A DNA stretch of 64,000 nt, from positions 372,001-436,000 of the forward strand of contig NZ_PGTS01000003.1 in NCBI RefSeq assembly GCF_002844235.1. The letters are read 5' to 3'. Position 1 is the first letter of the stretch. Each line of letters begins with the position of its first letter. Both the position numbers and the translations under genes were made by a program. Under the pieces are notes generated by a model that made no database searches, was not told the origin of the DNA, and was given only the letters and a program-made list of their open reading frames with translations. The DNA comes from Thalassospira povalilytica. Its GTDB lineage: Bacteria > Pseudomonadota > Alphaproteobacteria > Rhodospirillales > Thalassospiraceae. Of the stretch, positions 53,885-62,104 are shown one piece after another.

Positions 53885-54037
53885 CCGGATTTGGGCTAAT
53901 TTCTATCAATTGAAATCCGGGTTTACGACAGCTCATTCAACGCCCTTCGGGCGCAGGCAAACTATACGAAGGTGGTGGCCTATGGAATTGCCCGTCTGAA
54001 CGGACGGGCAAGAGGGGCCCAGGACATGCGCCTGGGC
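53885..54037 (+). ncRNA. Unclassified structured leader RNA upstream of the PAS chemoreceptor
   Basis: Four stems lie in a row before the GTG at 54058. CCGGATTT (53885-53892) pairs with AAATCCGG (53913-53920). CGCCC/GGGCG lies at 53941-53953. TTGCCCGTC/GACGGGCAA (53988-53996 with 54003-54011) is 9 bp perfect. GCCCAGG/CCTGGGC (54017-54023 with 54031-54037) is 7 bp perfect. A single-stranded purine-rich piece GCAGGCAAACTATACGAAGG joins the second and third. The layout resembles a riboswitch or thermosensor aptamer, but it lacks the GACGCAAAGCC block of the c-di-GMP-I class. Function unknown. Confidence 0.45.
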
Positions 54038-54057
54038 AGAGCGGAAGGACGTGTAAA

Positions 54058-55551
54058 GTGGGTTTCGGTATCTTCAAAGGTGACAACAAGCATGCATTGG
54101 CCGAGGAACAGGTCTCGGCAGCACTGAGTCGCTCGATGGCGCGCATTGAATTCGATGCAAAGGGAAACATCCTGTGGGCCAATGACAATTTCCAGAATGT
54201 GATGGGCTACTCGCTCGAAGAAATCGTTGGTCAGCATCACTCCATGTTCGTGCCCGAAGAAATCGTGCGCTCTGCCGAATATCAGGGGTTCTGGAAAAAA
54301 CTTGGCGCGGGCGAATTTGCCAGCGGCGCCTTCCCGCGCAAACGCAAGGATGGTCAGCTTCTGTGGCTTGAATCGACCTATAACCCGATCTTTGATGATA
54401 AGGGCAAGGTCCTCAAGATCGTCAAATTTGCCAGCGACATTACCGAACGCCGTAACGAACGTGCCCTTTTGCAAAGCGTGTTCGAAGCCATCAGCGCATC
54501 CCAGGCCGTGATCGAGTTTGACCTTCAGGGGCATATTCTCAAGGCCAATGAAAACTTCCTGACGGTGATGGGCTACAGCATGGATGAAATCCGCGGCAAG
54601 CATCACTCGATGTTTGTCGAGGGCGACTATGGCAAATCGTCCGAATACAAAGCCTTCTGGCAGAACCTTAATCAGGGCAAATTCCAGGCCGGCCAGTTCA
54701 AGCGCGTCGGCAAGGGAGGTCGTGAAATCTGGATCGAGGCAAGCTACAACCCGGTTCTCGACGCGGTCGGAAAACCGATCAAGGTGATCAAGTTCGCCAC
54801 CGACATCACCGAACAGACCAAACTTCTGCTTAACCTCAAACAGATGATCGATGGCAACTTTGCCGAGATCGAAACCAACATCGCCAACCTTAATCAGCGT
54901 ACGGCAAACGGTGTTGATGTTTCTGCCAACACCCTGGAACTCACCAAAACGGTCGCCGCCAGCGCCGAACAGATGGCGGCATCGATTTCCGAAATTTCGC
55001 GCAGCATGTCGCAATCGCAGTCGGAAACCGAACGCGCCTTTGACCAGACCGAAACCGCCAATGAAATGACCCAGCGCATGACAGGTGTGGTCGATGAAAT
55101 GGGCAGCATCGTCGAAGTCATTCGCAATATTGCCGGGCAGATCAACCTGCTGGCATTGAACGCCACCATCGAAAGTGCGCGTGCCGGCGAAGCGGGCAAA
55201 GGCTTTGCCGTGGTCGCCAACGAGGTCAAAAACCTTGCCAATCAGGCCGCGCGCGCGACCGAGGATATCTCCCAGGAAATTACCGGCATCCAGTCAATTT
55301 CTGCCGAGGTTGCCCACGCGCTTGAAGTCATTCGCGGATCGGTCGAAACCGTGCGCAACGATGTGACAAACATTTCTTCTGCGGTGGCCGAACAGACCGC
55401 CGTTACCGATAATGTCAGCGTCAATATGCGGGATATGGCCCACACGGTCGAAGGTCTCAGCCGTGATCTCGAAGTGATCCGTGCCACCAGCGACGAAGTG
55501 GCTTCTTCGGTCTACAAAACCCGCGAAGCAGCCGAAGTTCTGGCGCGATAA
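54058..55551 (+). CDS. Soluble chemoreceptor with two PAS domains (BdlA/Aer-like)
   Basis: A 497-residue protein without membrane segments. Two homologous PAS domains lie at ~18-128 and ~140-250; each has the pattern I-E-F-D...G-I-L-A-N-(D/E)-N-F-(Q/L)...M-G-Y-S...G-(Q/K)-H-H-S-M-F-V. A methyl-accepting signalling hairpin occupies ~280-497, tip [20 protein letters not shown] near 363. This arrangement equals BdlA of Pseudomonas aeruginosa, a biofilm-dispersal regulator, and cytoplasmic energy or redox taxis receptors. The PAS domains may bind haem or flavin. Start is GTG 54058 with GGAAGGAC upstream, after a structured leader. Confidence 0.9.
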   Translation: MGFGIFKGDNKHALAEEQVSAALSRSMARIEFDAKGNILWANDNFQNVMGYSLEEIVGQHHSMFVPEEIVRSAEYQGFWKKLGAGEFASGAFPRKRKDGQLLWLESTYNPIFDDKGKVLKIVKFASDITERRNERALLQSVFEAISASQAVIEFDLQGHILKANENFLTVMGYSMDEIRGKHHSMFVEGDYGKSSEYKAFWQNLNQGKFQAGQFKRVGKGGREIWIEASYNPVLDAVGKPIKVIKFATDITEQTKLLLNLKQMIDGNFAEIETNIANLNQRTANGVDVSANTLELTKTVAASAEQMAASISEISRSMSQSQSETERAFDQTETANEMTQRMTGVVDEMGSIVEVIRNIAGQINLLALNATIESARAGEAGKGFAVVANEVKNLANQAARATEDISQEITGIQSISAEVAHALEVIRGSVETVRNDVTNISSAVAEQTAVTDNVSVNMRDMAHTVEGLSRDLEVIRATSDEVASSVYKTREAAEVLAR

Positions 55552-55583
55552 CTGAAATACGATTTGATATCAAATCCTTATCG

Positions 55584-55612
55584 AAGGCAGGGCCAATGTG
55601 CCCTGCCTTTGC
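55584..55612 (+). terminator. Terminator after the PAS chemoreceptor
   Basis: AAGGCAGGGC and GCCCTGCCTT form a 10-bp stem with a 6-nt loop, followed by a weak U tract (UUUGC). It starts 33 bp after the stop. Confidence 0.75.
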
Positions 55613-55744
55613 AGTTCTGTGACAATTTGCCAGTGCCGATTGGGCTAAATCCGGAACAACTTGCTTTGCAGGGCGCAAAATCGCAAGAATAGCCGCCTGA
55701 AATTGGCAAGCTGTGTGGAAAAGACAGGCGGGGCGGTCACGGCA

Positions 55745-56497
55745 ATGACAAGCGATTACATGCGCATTGATGTTTTGGGGGTGGGCGAAGCCTTTGACCC
55801 GAACTTCGCAAATTCATCGGTCGTGGTAACTGCCGCCGATTTCCGTTTGCTGATCGATTGCGGCGCAACCATCGCCGGGCATCTGATGGGCAAGTTTCCC
55901 GATCCTGATGCGATTGATGCCATCTATTTTACCCATATGCATCCCGATCACATTTTCGGACTGGTGCCGGTCATGCTGAACTGGCGTGATGACGGTCGTT
56001 CGAAACCGCTGCATATCCTGTGCAGTCCGCAATTGCGCACCCATCTTGAAAAACTGATGGAGCTCGGATTTACCGGACTGGGATCGGCCTGGCCCTTTAC
56101 GATTATCTGGCACTCGATTCTTGATACCGACATGATCGGTCCGTTTGACTGCAAATTCGCCCGTTCCGATCATAGTGTCCAGAACCATGCCATTTTGCTG
56201 CGCTACGCCAATAAGGGGTTTGCCTATTCCGGGGATGGTAATGTCACCGCCGATACCGCGGCCCTGTTTACCGGTGCGGATCTTGTGTTTCAGGAAACCT
56301 ATCTGACCCGCCATGATCCGCAACATGCCGCGCATTGTGATCTGGAAACCGTGTTGCAACTGGCATCGGACATGCCCGGTGCGCGGTTCTGGCTTTACCA
56401 CATCAAACGCGATGTCCGCGCAGAAATGGCCAAGATCATTCAGGGCAATGAACAGGTCAGGATGGCTGTGCCGGGCGAAGTCATTGAAATCCGCTAG
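55745..56497 (+). CDS. MBL-fold metal-dependent hydrolase
   Basis: From ATG 55745 a 250-residue metallo-beta-lactamase-fold protein. YFTHMHPDHIFGLVP is the HxHxDH zinc motif, FARSDHSVQNHAILL and FAYSGDGNVTADT supply the later His and Asp ligands, similar to the RNase Z-like subgroup (COG1234). WLYHIKRDVRAE near the end supplies the last His. It could be a phosphodiesterase or other esterase; RNase Z itself has a longer exosite arm, not evident here. It is flanked by a chemoreceptor and a heat-shock operon with no clear link. Confidence 0.85.
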   Translation: MTSDYMRIDVLGVGEAFDPNFANSSVVVTAADFRLLIDCGATIAGHLMGKFPDPDAIDAIYFTHMHPDHIFGLVPVMLNWRDDGRSKPLHILCSPQLRTHLEKLMELGFTGLGSAWPFTIIWHSILDTDMIGPFDCKFARSDHSVQNHAILLRYANKGFAYSGDGNVTADTAALFTGADLVFQETYLTRHDPQHAAHCDLETVLQLASDMPGARFWLYHIKRDVRAEMAKIIQGNEQVRMAVPGEVIEIR

Positions 56498-56728
56498 AGC
56501 CGTTTTCGTCTAGATTGAAACGGTTTACTGGGGGCATTCTTCTGGCCTGCAAGGAAAGGATCGCCGTGCGAAGCGGTGCTATGGTCAAGATCCTTGACGC
56601 CGCGCGGCAAAAGAATCTCCCGGCCCGCAGGGTTCGGTTTGGCGATATTTTGCAGCGTTACACCGCTTGAACGATGTCCCGCATCGCGCAAACCCCGCCT
56701 TCTCTTTGGGCTTCGGCCCAAACAAAAT
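56498..56728. other. Gap between convergent MBL hydrolase and heat-shock genes
   Basis: I see no supported gene here. Reading frames on both strands give short, unrecognised proteins. A small hairpin (GGGCTTCGGCCC) lies near 56708. The gap ends in the terminator of the DUF1150 gene. Confidence 0.4.
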
Positions 56729-56758
56729 GATCGGCACCCGGGTGTCCGGGCGCCGATC
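56729..56758 (-). terminator. Terminator of the hsp20-DUF1150 operon
   Basis: GATCGGC and GCCGATC close a hairpin with an inner CCGG/CCGG stem. On the minus strand it is followed by AUUUUGUUU. It lies about 50 bp after the DUF1150 stop. Confidence 0.8.
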
Positions 56759-56806
56759 AAATCGGAAAATGGGAATATATGCGTAGCCGGCCCTGATGGT
56801 CCGGGT

Positions 56807-57073
56807 TTAATGAACCGCGCGCGGTTCCATATCGTGCTGGCGAATGGCCGCATTGGCCACTGCGTGGCTTTCAAATGATGCGATATGGGTACCATCGGCG
56901 GTAAAGACGCCATAGACCAGCTCGTCACTGTCTTCTTCGGCATTGGGAACCTGCCGGACATAGGCAAAGTCGTGAATGCCAAGCATCGCAAAATCAACAT
57001 TCGACAACAGGCCGGTATCCTGCGCGTCGCGCTGGCTGATTTCGGTATCGTGGTTTGCTGTGCGGTCTGTCAT
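56807..57073 (-). CDS. DUF1150 family protein
   Basis: An 88-residue protein with FAMLGIHDFAYVRQVP and YGVFTADGTHIASFESHAVANAAI, the DUF1150 signature. Family members in alphaproteobacteria lie directly after a small heat-shock protein gene, as here (16-bp gap). Function is unknown; a role in the heat-shock response is inferred from this conserved pairing. ATG 57073 has AAGGAG upstream. Confidence 0.9.
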   Translation of the reverse strand: MTDRTANHDTEISQRDAQDTGLLSNVDFAMLGIHDFAYVRQVPNAEEDSDELVYGVFTADGTHIASFESHAVANAAIRQHDMEPRAVH

Positions 57074-57089
57074 GTTAACCACTCCTTGG

Positions 57090-57587
57090 TTAGGCCTTGC
57101 CGTTATTATCGTCGGCAGTGCTGTCTTCGTCTTCGACATTCATGTCGATGGTACGCGATGGAACAGCTTTCTTTTTGCTTGATCCGATTGCGATCTCGCG
57201 CACGACCGGTTCTGGCAAGGGTCTGTTCAAATCAACATGAAGCAGGCCGTTATCCAGATGGGCTCCGACAACCTCGATTCCTTCGGCAAGAACGAAGGAC
57301 CGCTGGAACTGTCGGGACGCGATACCACGATGGATATAGACACGCTCGCTGTCATCTTCGGAATGTTTGCCGCGAATGATCAGCTGGTTGTCTTCTGTGG
57401 TTACGGACAAATCTTCTTCGGCAAATCCGGCGACTGCGACCGTGATGCGCAGCTTGTTTTCACCGATCTGCTCGATGTTATAGGGCGGATAGCCTTCTGC
57501 CTTGGTTTTTGACACCTGATCAAGAACGCGTTCGATCTGATCAAACCCCAGAAGCAAAGGGCTGTTAAACATAGAAATTCGTGACAT
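57090..57587 (-). CDS. Hsp20 small heat-shock protein
   Basis: A 165-residue alpha-crystallin-domain chaperone that holds unfolding proteins. The N-terminus SRISMFNSPLLLGFDQIERVL and YPPYNIEQIGENKLRITVAVAGF belong to the class A IbpA/HspA group. LIIRGKHSED and GLLHVDLNRPLPE mark the crystallin core, and EIAI is the C-terminal I-x-I motif. A charged tail with KKK and acidic residues follows. ATG 57587 lies 8 bp after GGAGG. The leader carries a ROSE-like thermometer. Confidence 0.94.
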   Translation of the reverse strand: MSRISMFNSPLLLGFDQIERVLDQVSKTKAEGYPPYNIEQIGENKLRITVAVAGFAEEDLSVTTEDNQLIIRGKHSEDDSERVYIHRGIASRQFQRSFVLAEGIEVVGAHLDNGLLHVDLNRPLPEPVVREIAIGSSKKKAVPSRTIDMNVEDEDSTADDNNGKA

Positions 57588-57692
57588 TTGCAGCACCTCC
57601 TCAGTCAGAGCGAGTGTGATTAATCTTCAGACCCCACGCCTTTGGCGTTTCGGGCATCCATTTTGTTCGACCCGACGAGTTCGGCACCGAAC
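57588..57692 (-). promoter_or_regulatory. ROSE-like RNA thermometer in the hsp20 leader
   Basis: On the minus strand the leader has GTTCGG..CCGAAC (57679-57692), ACGCC..GGCGT (57636-57648), and finally CACUCGCUC...GAGGAGGUG (57591-57615), where the ribosome-binding GGAGG is held in an imperfect hairpin. UCGCU opposite the Shine-Dalgarno fits the conserved U(U/C)GCU of ROSE elements of alphaproteobacterial small heat-shock genes. Heating should melt this hairpin and allow translation. Confidence 0.7.
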
Positions 57693-57707
57693 GTATCCAT
57701 CTATTCG

Positions 57708-57738
57708 AATAAATGTGATTTTATGCGCGATAGTCAAG
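57708..57738 (-). promoter_or_regulatory. Candidate heat-shock (RpoH) promoter of hsp20
   Basis: CTTGAC at 57738-57733 is followed after 17 bp by CATTTATT at 57715-57708, similar to the alphaproteobacterial RpoH form CTTGAC-N17-CTATATTT. It lies just upstream of the ROSE-like leader. Confidence 0.45.
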
Positions 57739-57826
57739 ACTTGCCTGCTGCATTGCATCCCCTGTCAACCCCGCCAAAACTTATACACAGGAAGCCCACA
57801 GGCTGCTTTGGCAGGAAAGAAAGGAG

Positions 57827-59497
57827 TCACCGCCTGACCTGTGAAAGATCAGGCATTGCATCAAGCGCATAATAGGCCACCGACTGATCCTTGCCGCGCA
57901 ATGCCACTTCGTGCAAAACCGCATTTTCCGGCAAGGGAATCGGGCCGTGATCAAACAGGGTCTTTGAAATCACCAGCGGCACACCATGCCCCTTGGTCTG
58001 GGCTTCAAGCCGGGCGGTGGTATTGATGGTGTCCCCGATCGCGCTGATATTTTCGCGGCCCGGCGGGCCCATTTCCCCGACAATTGCCTTGCCCATATGG
58101 ATGCCGATCCCGATGCGCAACTGATGGGGCAATTCCGACGCCAGATGAATGTTCAGCCCCTCGATCCGGCGCAGCATTTCGGCCGCACCTTCAAACGCCT
58201 GAAGGATGGTTTGTTCGGTATCCTCGCTTTCATGTCCATAAAGCGCCATCAATCCGTCACCGGTAAATTGCGCGTAATAGCCGCCCGTACTGCGCAGGGC
58301 CTCGGTCATTTCGGCAAAAAACTGGTTCAGGATGAACAACACGTCATAGGGCATCTTGCGTTCGCCAAGTTTGGTCGAATCGCGCAGGTCGATAAAGATA
58401 CAGACAACCTGTCTTTCACTGCCCGAAAGGCCGCCGGGGCGTCGCCCGTCGCGTGCGGTAGCGTTGGGGGGCATCAATGGCGCAACCGCAAGATCGTTTT
58501 GCGGACGGATCTGACAGGCCAGCCGCATGCCGCGTGGCGCCTGGATGCTTTTAAGGGCGGCGGCCTCGATCTGGCCGGGTGCTGCCAGCTGATCCAGTCC
58601 CGAACCGCAATGCAGCCGACATGTGGTGCATCGCCCATGCCCGCCACAAACCGATGCCATCGGGATGCCTGCATCGCGAAGGGCCTCAAGTGCGGTCGCC
58701 CCCGGTGGCACGCGCACCGACCGCCCGTTGGGCAGGCTTAACATCGGTCCGCGCTTGACCCGATCAATGGTCTGTCTGATCTGGCGCACTCCGAATGGTG
58801 CCAGTGCCAGCGCGATGGTCAGGATCGTGCAGGGTATCAGGGCATTTTCATAAAATGTAATGGCCGCCTGATTGACGTCGGCGGCTTCGAGTACGCCAAA
58901 AACATATTTGCGCCCGCCTTCTTCGACCCGGCGGATGATTTCGGCACTGGCTGCGCCATAACCCGCAAGCGAAAGTGTGGGGATCAGAATGGCAAGTGTG
59001 CCAAGCGCGTTGCGCCATTTCGGATAGAACGGTTTGACCCGAAGCCAGAAATGAATACCGATACAGCCATGGGTCCAGACCACAATGACCGTGATCGCCT
59101 GAAGGATGCCCTGAAACGGAATGAAAACAGCAAGATCAAGCAACACCCGTTCATATGGTGATCCGACATCAAAGCCCAGATCAATCACCCGGGTCGCAAT
59201 AATGTGACGGAACAGCAAAAACGGAATGCACAGACCAAGGATCATCTGGGCCCATTCCGATTTGCGCAACCGCATTGATCGGCGGCTTGTCAGGCGGCCG
59301 GTCGCCAGGATGAAGTGGGTGATCAGCGACAGCAAAAGCAGGATTTCAAGCGGCGGGAATTGCCAGATCTCGGTCGAGAATTCATCAACCGTTTCCATTA
59401 ATTCGGGCGATACAATCCCCGCGGCATGATTAAGCAGATGGGTCAGGACATAGGCGAACATTGTCAGCCCTGAATATAATCGCAAATTCTGGATCAT
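57827..59497 (-). CDS. Membrane adenylate cyclase with SdhC-like anchor and 2Fe-2S ferredoxin domain
   Basis: 556 residues in three parts. Residues ~1-245 have about six membrane helices with His residues placed as haem ligands (H20, H24, H61, H98, H143, H149), like succinate-dehydrogenase cytochrome b anchors. Residues ~250-345 are a ferredoxin domain with C284, C290, C293 and C328 (CGGHGRCTTC...LACQ). Residues ~362-550 are a class III cyclase: VCIFIDLRDSTKL (metal Asp370), QFTGDGLMALYG and SAIGDTINTTARLE. This matches redox-regulated CyaC-type cyclases, in which quinone/haem redox state controls cAMP formation. ATG 59497 is used. Confidence 0.88.
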   Translation of the reverse strand: MIQNLRLYSGLTMFAYVLTHLLNHAAGIVSPELMETVDEFSTEIWQFPPLEILLLLSLITHFILATGRLTSRRSMRLRKSEWAQMILGLCIPFLLFRHIIATRVIDLGFDVGSPYERVLLDLAVFIPFQGILQAITVIVVWTHGCIGIHFWLRVKPFYPKWRNALGTLAILIPTLSLAGYGAASAEIIRRVEEGGRKYVFGVLEAADVNQAAITFYENALIPCTILTIALALAPFGVRQIRQTIDRVKRGPMLSLPNGRSVRVPPGATALEALRDAGIPMASVCGGHGRCTTCRLHCGSGLDQLAAPGQIEAAALKSIQAPRGMRLACQIRPQNDLAVAPLMPPNATARDGRRPGGLSGSERQVVCIFIDLRDSTKLGERKMPYDVLFILNQFFAEMTEALRSTGGYYAQFTGDGLMALYGHESEDTEQTILQAFEGAAEMLRRIEGLNIHLASELPHQLRIGIGIHMGKAIVGEMGPPGRENISAIGDTINTTARLEAQTKGHGVPLVISKTLFDHGPIPLPENAVLHEVALRGKDQSVAYYALDAMPDLSQVRR

Positions 59498-59671
59498 TGT
59501 GTCCCGCCGGTTGCCCAAACTCTGGTTGCAAATGCTGTGTCGGTCTTTTGGTTTACGGTTTTAACCAAACTACCCTGACAGTATGAAGTCCAATCATAAA
59601 CAAGTTATGTCTGTAATCCCGCCTGAAATAGTGACACGTCCTGTCCGCACCAAAGGCCCGGCAAAACCGCC

Positions 59672-59708
59672 CAAACAAAACGGGCCGCTGTATCAAACAG
59701 CGACCCGT
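59672..59708 (-). terminator. Terminator of the amidotransferase gene
   Basis: ACGGGTCGCTG and CAGCGGCCCGT pair with one mismatch on the minus strand around a 7-nt loop and are followed by UUUUGUUUG. 34 bp after the stop. Confidence 0.8.
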
Positions 59709-59741
59709 GATTGAAGTTCAGTTGTCTGACCGGTTGGGATG

Positions 59742-60467
59742 TCAGGCGGCGTTGCGCACCCGTTGGCGGGTCATGAATTTCACAATCGATTTTGCAAAAT
59801 CAGGACTGCTGATCGGGGTTTCAAGCGATTTCATTGCTGCCTTGTGCACATCTTCGGGAATCAGGTCATGGCGTGATTCCAGCAAGGCCTGCTCATAGGG
59901 GCGCATGAATTCCGGATGGGGCTGGATCGATGCGGCATTGGCGCCATATTGCAAACCGGCATAGGGGCAGAAATCCGAACTCGCCCATACGGTTGCGCCT
60001 TCGGGAATTTCGACGACCTGGTCCTGATGAAACGCATTGATGCGAAGGGTGGACGGGCTGTCAGCCAGCCAGTCTGCATTGCTGGCATCGACGTCATATG
60101 CATGGACGCCAACGCCCCAACCCTTGTCGGATTTGACAACCTTGCCGCCAAGCGCGGTCGCCAGGATCTGGTGCCCGAAACAGATGCCAAATACCGGCTG
60201 ACCTGCACCCACGGCTTCGCGCAGGAAGTCCTGCAGGCGGATCATCCAGGGCGCGTTTTCGTAAACCCCGTGTTTGGATCCCATGACGACCCAGCCATCT
60301 GCGTCGGCAATGGAATCTGGGAATTCATCTTCAAGAACGGTCCAGGTTTCAAACTCAAGGCCGGGGTCAACATCGCCAAGGAGTTTTTCCAACATCTTGG
60401 GATAGCTTTTAAACTCGTCGCGAAGTTCTTCCGGGGCGAACCCGGGTTCAAGAATACCGATCTTCAT
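59742..60467 (-). CDS. Class I glutamine amidotransferase-like protein
   Basis: A 241-residue stand-alone GATase domain. PVFGICFGHQILATALGG carries the nucleophile Cys, and ASIQPHPEFMRPYEQAL the His-x-Glu pair. WVVMGSKHGVYENAPWM is a GuaA-like feature. Such proteins (COG0518) may hydrolyse glutamine or gamma-glutamyl compounds; the substrate is unknown. AAGG lies upstream of the ATG. It has its own terminator. Confidence 0.85.
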   Translation of the reverse strand: MKIGILEPGFAPEELRDEFKSYPKMLEKLLGDVDPGLEFETWTVLEDEFPDSIADADGWVVMGSKHGVYENAPWMIRLQDFLREAVGAGQPVFGICFGHQILATALGGKVVKSDKGWGVGVHAYDVDASNADWLADSPSTLRINAFHQDQVVEIPEGATVWASSDFCPYAGLQYGANAASIQPHPEFMRPYEQALLESRHDLIPEDVHKAAMKSLETPISSPDFAKSIVKFMTRQRVRNAA

Positions 60468-60530
60468 GCGGAAACCTTACATAGACTTCAAAGTGGCGCC
60501 GGGGCCTGTTCTGCTTAGCTTGAACCACTT

Positions 60531-60570
60531 TGCCAAACATCGCCAAACATCGCCAAACACGACCAAAATC
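60531..60570. repeat. 10-bp tandem repeat
   Basis: TGCCAAACAT, CGCCAAACAT, CGCCAAACAC and a degraded fourth copy GACCAAAATC lie head to tail upstream of the amidotransferase gene. The enclosing 338-bp gap (60468-60805) holds no gene. Confidence 0.6.
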
Positions 60571-60759
60571 GCTTCAGGCTAAACAGAGCAGGCTTTAGGG
60601 TCAGTTATGGGATTTTAGCGCTAAAAACAAGTCTGGTGCTGCGAGAATTTAGGTGAATTTTCGCCGGAAATGCGAAACCGCCCGGCAAATTGCACGGGCG
60701 GTTGCACGGTCTGCGATCACGCCGCTGCGGGAGGGCCGCGTCATCCGCAGATCATCCCC

Positions 60760-60790
60760 GGGGAGCTAACACGGGGAGCTAACACGGGGA
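60760..60790. repeat. 13-bp tandem repeat
   Basis: GGGGAGCTAACAC occurs twice in a row and is followed by GGGGA. It lies 16 bp after the end of the sulphur-transport pair and may be a slippage site. Confidence 0.6.
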
Positions 60791-60805
60791 TTTATCCATC
60801 AAACA

Positions 60806-61234
60806 TCAGCTGTTCAGGCGCAATGCCCGGGCACCGGCCATGCCGGCAAGCATGGTGGCGACAAAGATGATGGTGTCCATCTGTCCAAAGGCCAGCGCGC
60901 TAAGGGCGGGACCAGGGCAATAACCCACCAGACCCCAGCCGGTTCCGAACATAAGCCCGCCGACAATCAGTTTGGTCGTGACATTCTTGTTGCTCGGAAG
61001 ATCCATTCCGCCGCCACAAACCGCATCTGATCGCGATTTGGCAAACTGGAAAATCGGCACGGCAACCACAAGGCCACCACCCATGACAAAGGCAAGGCTC
61101 GGGTCCCAGCCACCATCGGCAATCGCCCAGATATCAAGGAAACCAAGCACCTTTTGCGGGTCGATCATGCCCGAAATATAAAGCCCGGCTCCAAACAGCG
61201 TGCCACAGATCAGCGATACGATAATGCGCATCAT
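60806..61234 (-). CDS. YeeE/YedE-like half protein (DUF6691)
   Basis: A 142-residue membrane protein with about four helices. LICGTLFGAGLYISGMIDPQKVLGFL (in part) and GWGLVGYCPGPALSALA are signatures of the second half of YeeE/YedE (TsuA-like) sulphur-compound transporters. ATGA overlap with the preceding gene shows translational coupling, so the two halves probably make one channel for thiosulfate or similar. A longer frame start is rejected on this ground. Confidence 0.88.
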   Translation of the reverse strand: MMRIIVSLICGTLFGAGLYISGMIDPQKVLGFLDIWAIADGGWDPSLAFVMGGGLVVAVPIFQFAKSRSDAVCGGGMDLPSNKNVTTKLIVGGLMFGTGWGLVGYCPGPALSALAFGQMDTIIFVATMLAGMAGARALRLNS

Positions 61235-61665
61235 GCCCCCCCGATCAGATGGCGGGTAACCAGCACCGTCACAAACCCGGCCGCCATAAAGGATAGGGTC
61301 GCGACCAGCGACCGCAACGAAAACCGCGACAGTCCGCAAATGCCGTGGCCACTGGTGCAGCCGCTGCCGATGGTGGTGCCGACACCCACCAGAAGACCGG
61401 CAATCACAATCACCGGAAGCGGGCTTGTGACAATGCTTTGTGCTTCGATCGACGTACCGGTCATCAGAACCAGCGGCCCGGCAATCAGGCCAATGACAAA
61501 GGCCAGACGTTCAAATGCCGATGTGCTGCCCTTTGACGATGACAAAAGACCACCGACAATGCCGCTGATCCCGGCGATCCGGCCATTCAGCAAAAGATAC
61601 AGCCCCGATGCCAAACCGATAAGTCCGCCACCCAGAAGGGCCGAGACAGGGGTAAAGTTTTCCAT
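61231..61665 (-). CDS. YeeE/YedE family protein (first half)
   Basis: A 144-residue membrane protein with about four helices. GLIGLASGLYLLLNGRIAGISG and VGVGTTIGSGCTSGHGICGLSR are the conserved blocks, with Cys residues that can relay sulphur through the pore. The halves correspond to the two repeats of full-length YeeE. Such pairs often accompany sulphide-responsive ArsR regulators (SqrR/BigR) and persulfide dioxygenases, which are not seen here. GGGAAG precedes the ATG. Confidence 0.9.
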   Translation of the reverse strand: MENFTPVSALLGGGLIGLASGLYLLLNGRIAGISGIVGGLLSSSKGSTSAFERLAFVIGLIAGPLVLMTGTSIEAQSIVTSPLPVIVIAGLLVGVGTTIGSGCTSGHGICGLSRFSLRSLVATLSFMAAGFVTVLVTRHLIGGA

Positions 61666-61712
61666 CAGACTTCCCGTTATAAAAAGACTTTACATTCAAA
61701 TATGATAATAAA

Positions 61713-61764
61713 TTGATTTTATCAATCAAAATCGACATTTATTAGCTGTAAAATAGGATTTTAC
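61713..61764. promoter_or_regulatory. Two palindromes upstream of the YeeE/YedE pair
   Basis: TTGAT-TTT-ATCAA (61713-61725) and GTAAAAT-AGG-ATTTTAC (61748-61764) lie in the AT-rich promoter region. The first resembles an FNR box with a 3-bp rather than 4-bp spacer. They may be sites for a sulphide- or oxygen-responsive regulator. The remaining part of the gap to 62104 contains no supported gene. Confidence 0.4.
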
Positions 61765-62104
61765 CGATCCGCGCCCACGCCAGTACGCGTTACTTGACCA
61801 TGACTCCAAGATTTCAAACAGGTGGGCTGTTTTTACGAGCCGGTGCCTGTTTGCCCCATCTTGCCGGGACTGATGATGGCCCGGTCAGCGGTCAAATTCG
61901 GGCCAGTCCACAGTACGGATTCGCTGCCCGACAGGCGGAACGGATCATTTGTCCTGATACAAAAATGGCGATCCGTATTAACACATTGAAATTACATGAA
62001 TTTATCTATCTTGCCAAAATCGCGATTCCGGAAGATATAGCAGCATCTTTGGTTGTGGTTCCGGCTGTTCCTGCCAACCCGTTTTTCGGATATTCAAAAC
62101 TTAA

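Noticed and set aside
53941-54011. c-di-GMP-I (GEMM) riboswitch
   Set aside because: GGCAAAC and a following GAAGG look similar, but the second conserved block GACGCAAAGCC is absent and the pairing differs, so only a generic structured leader is claimed.
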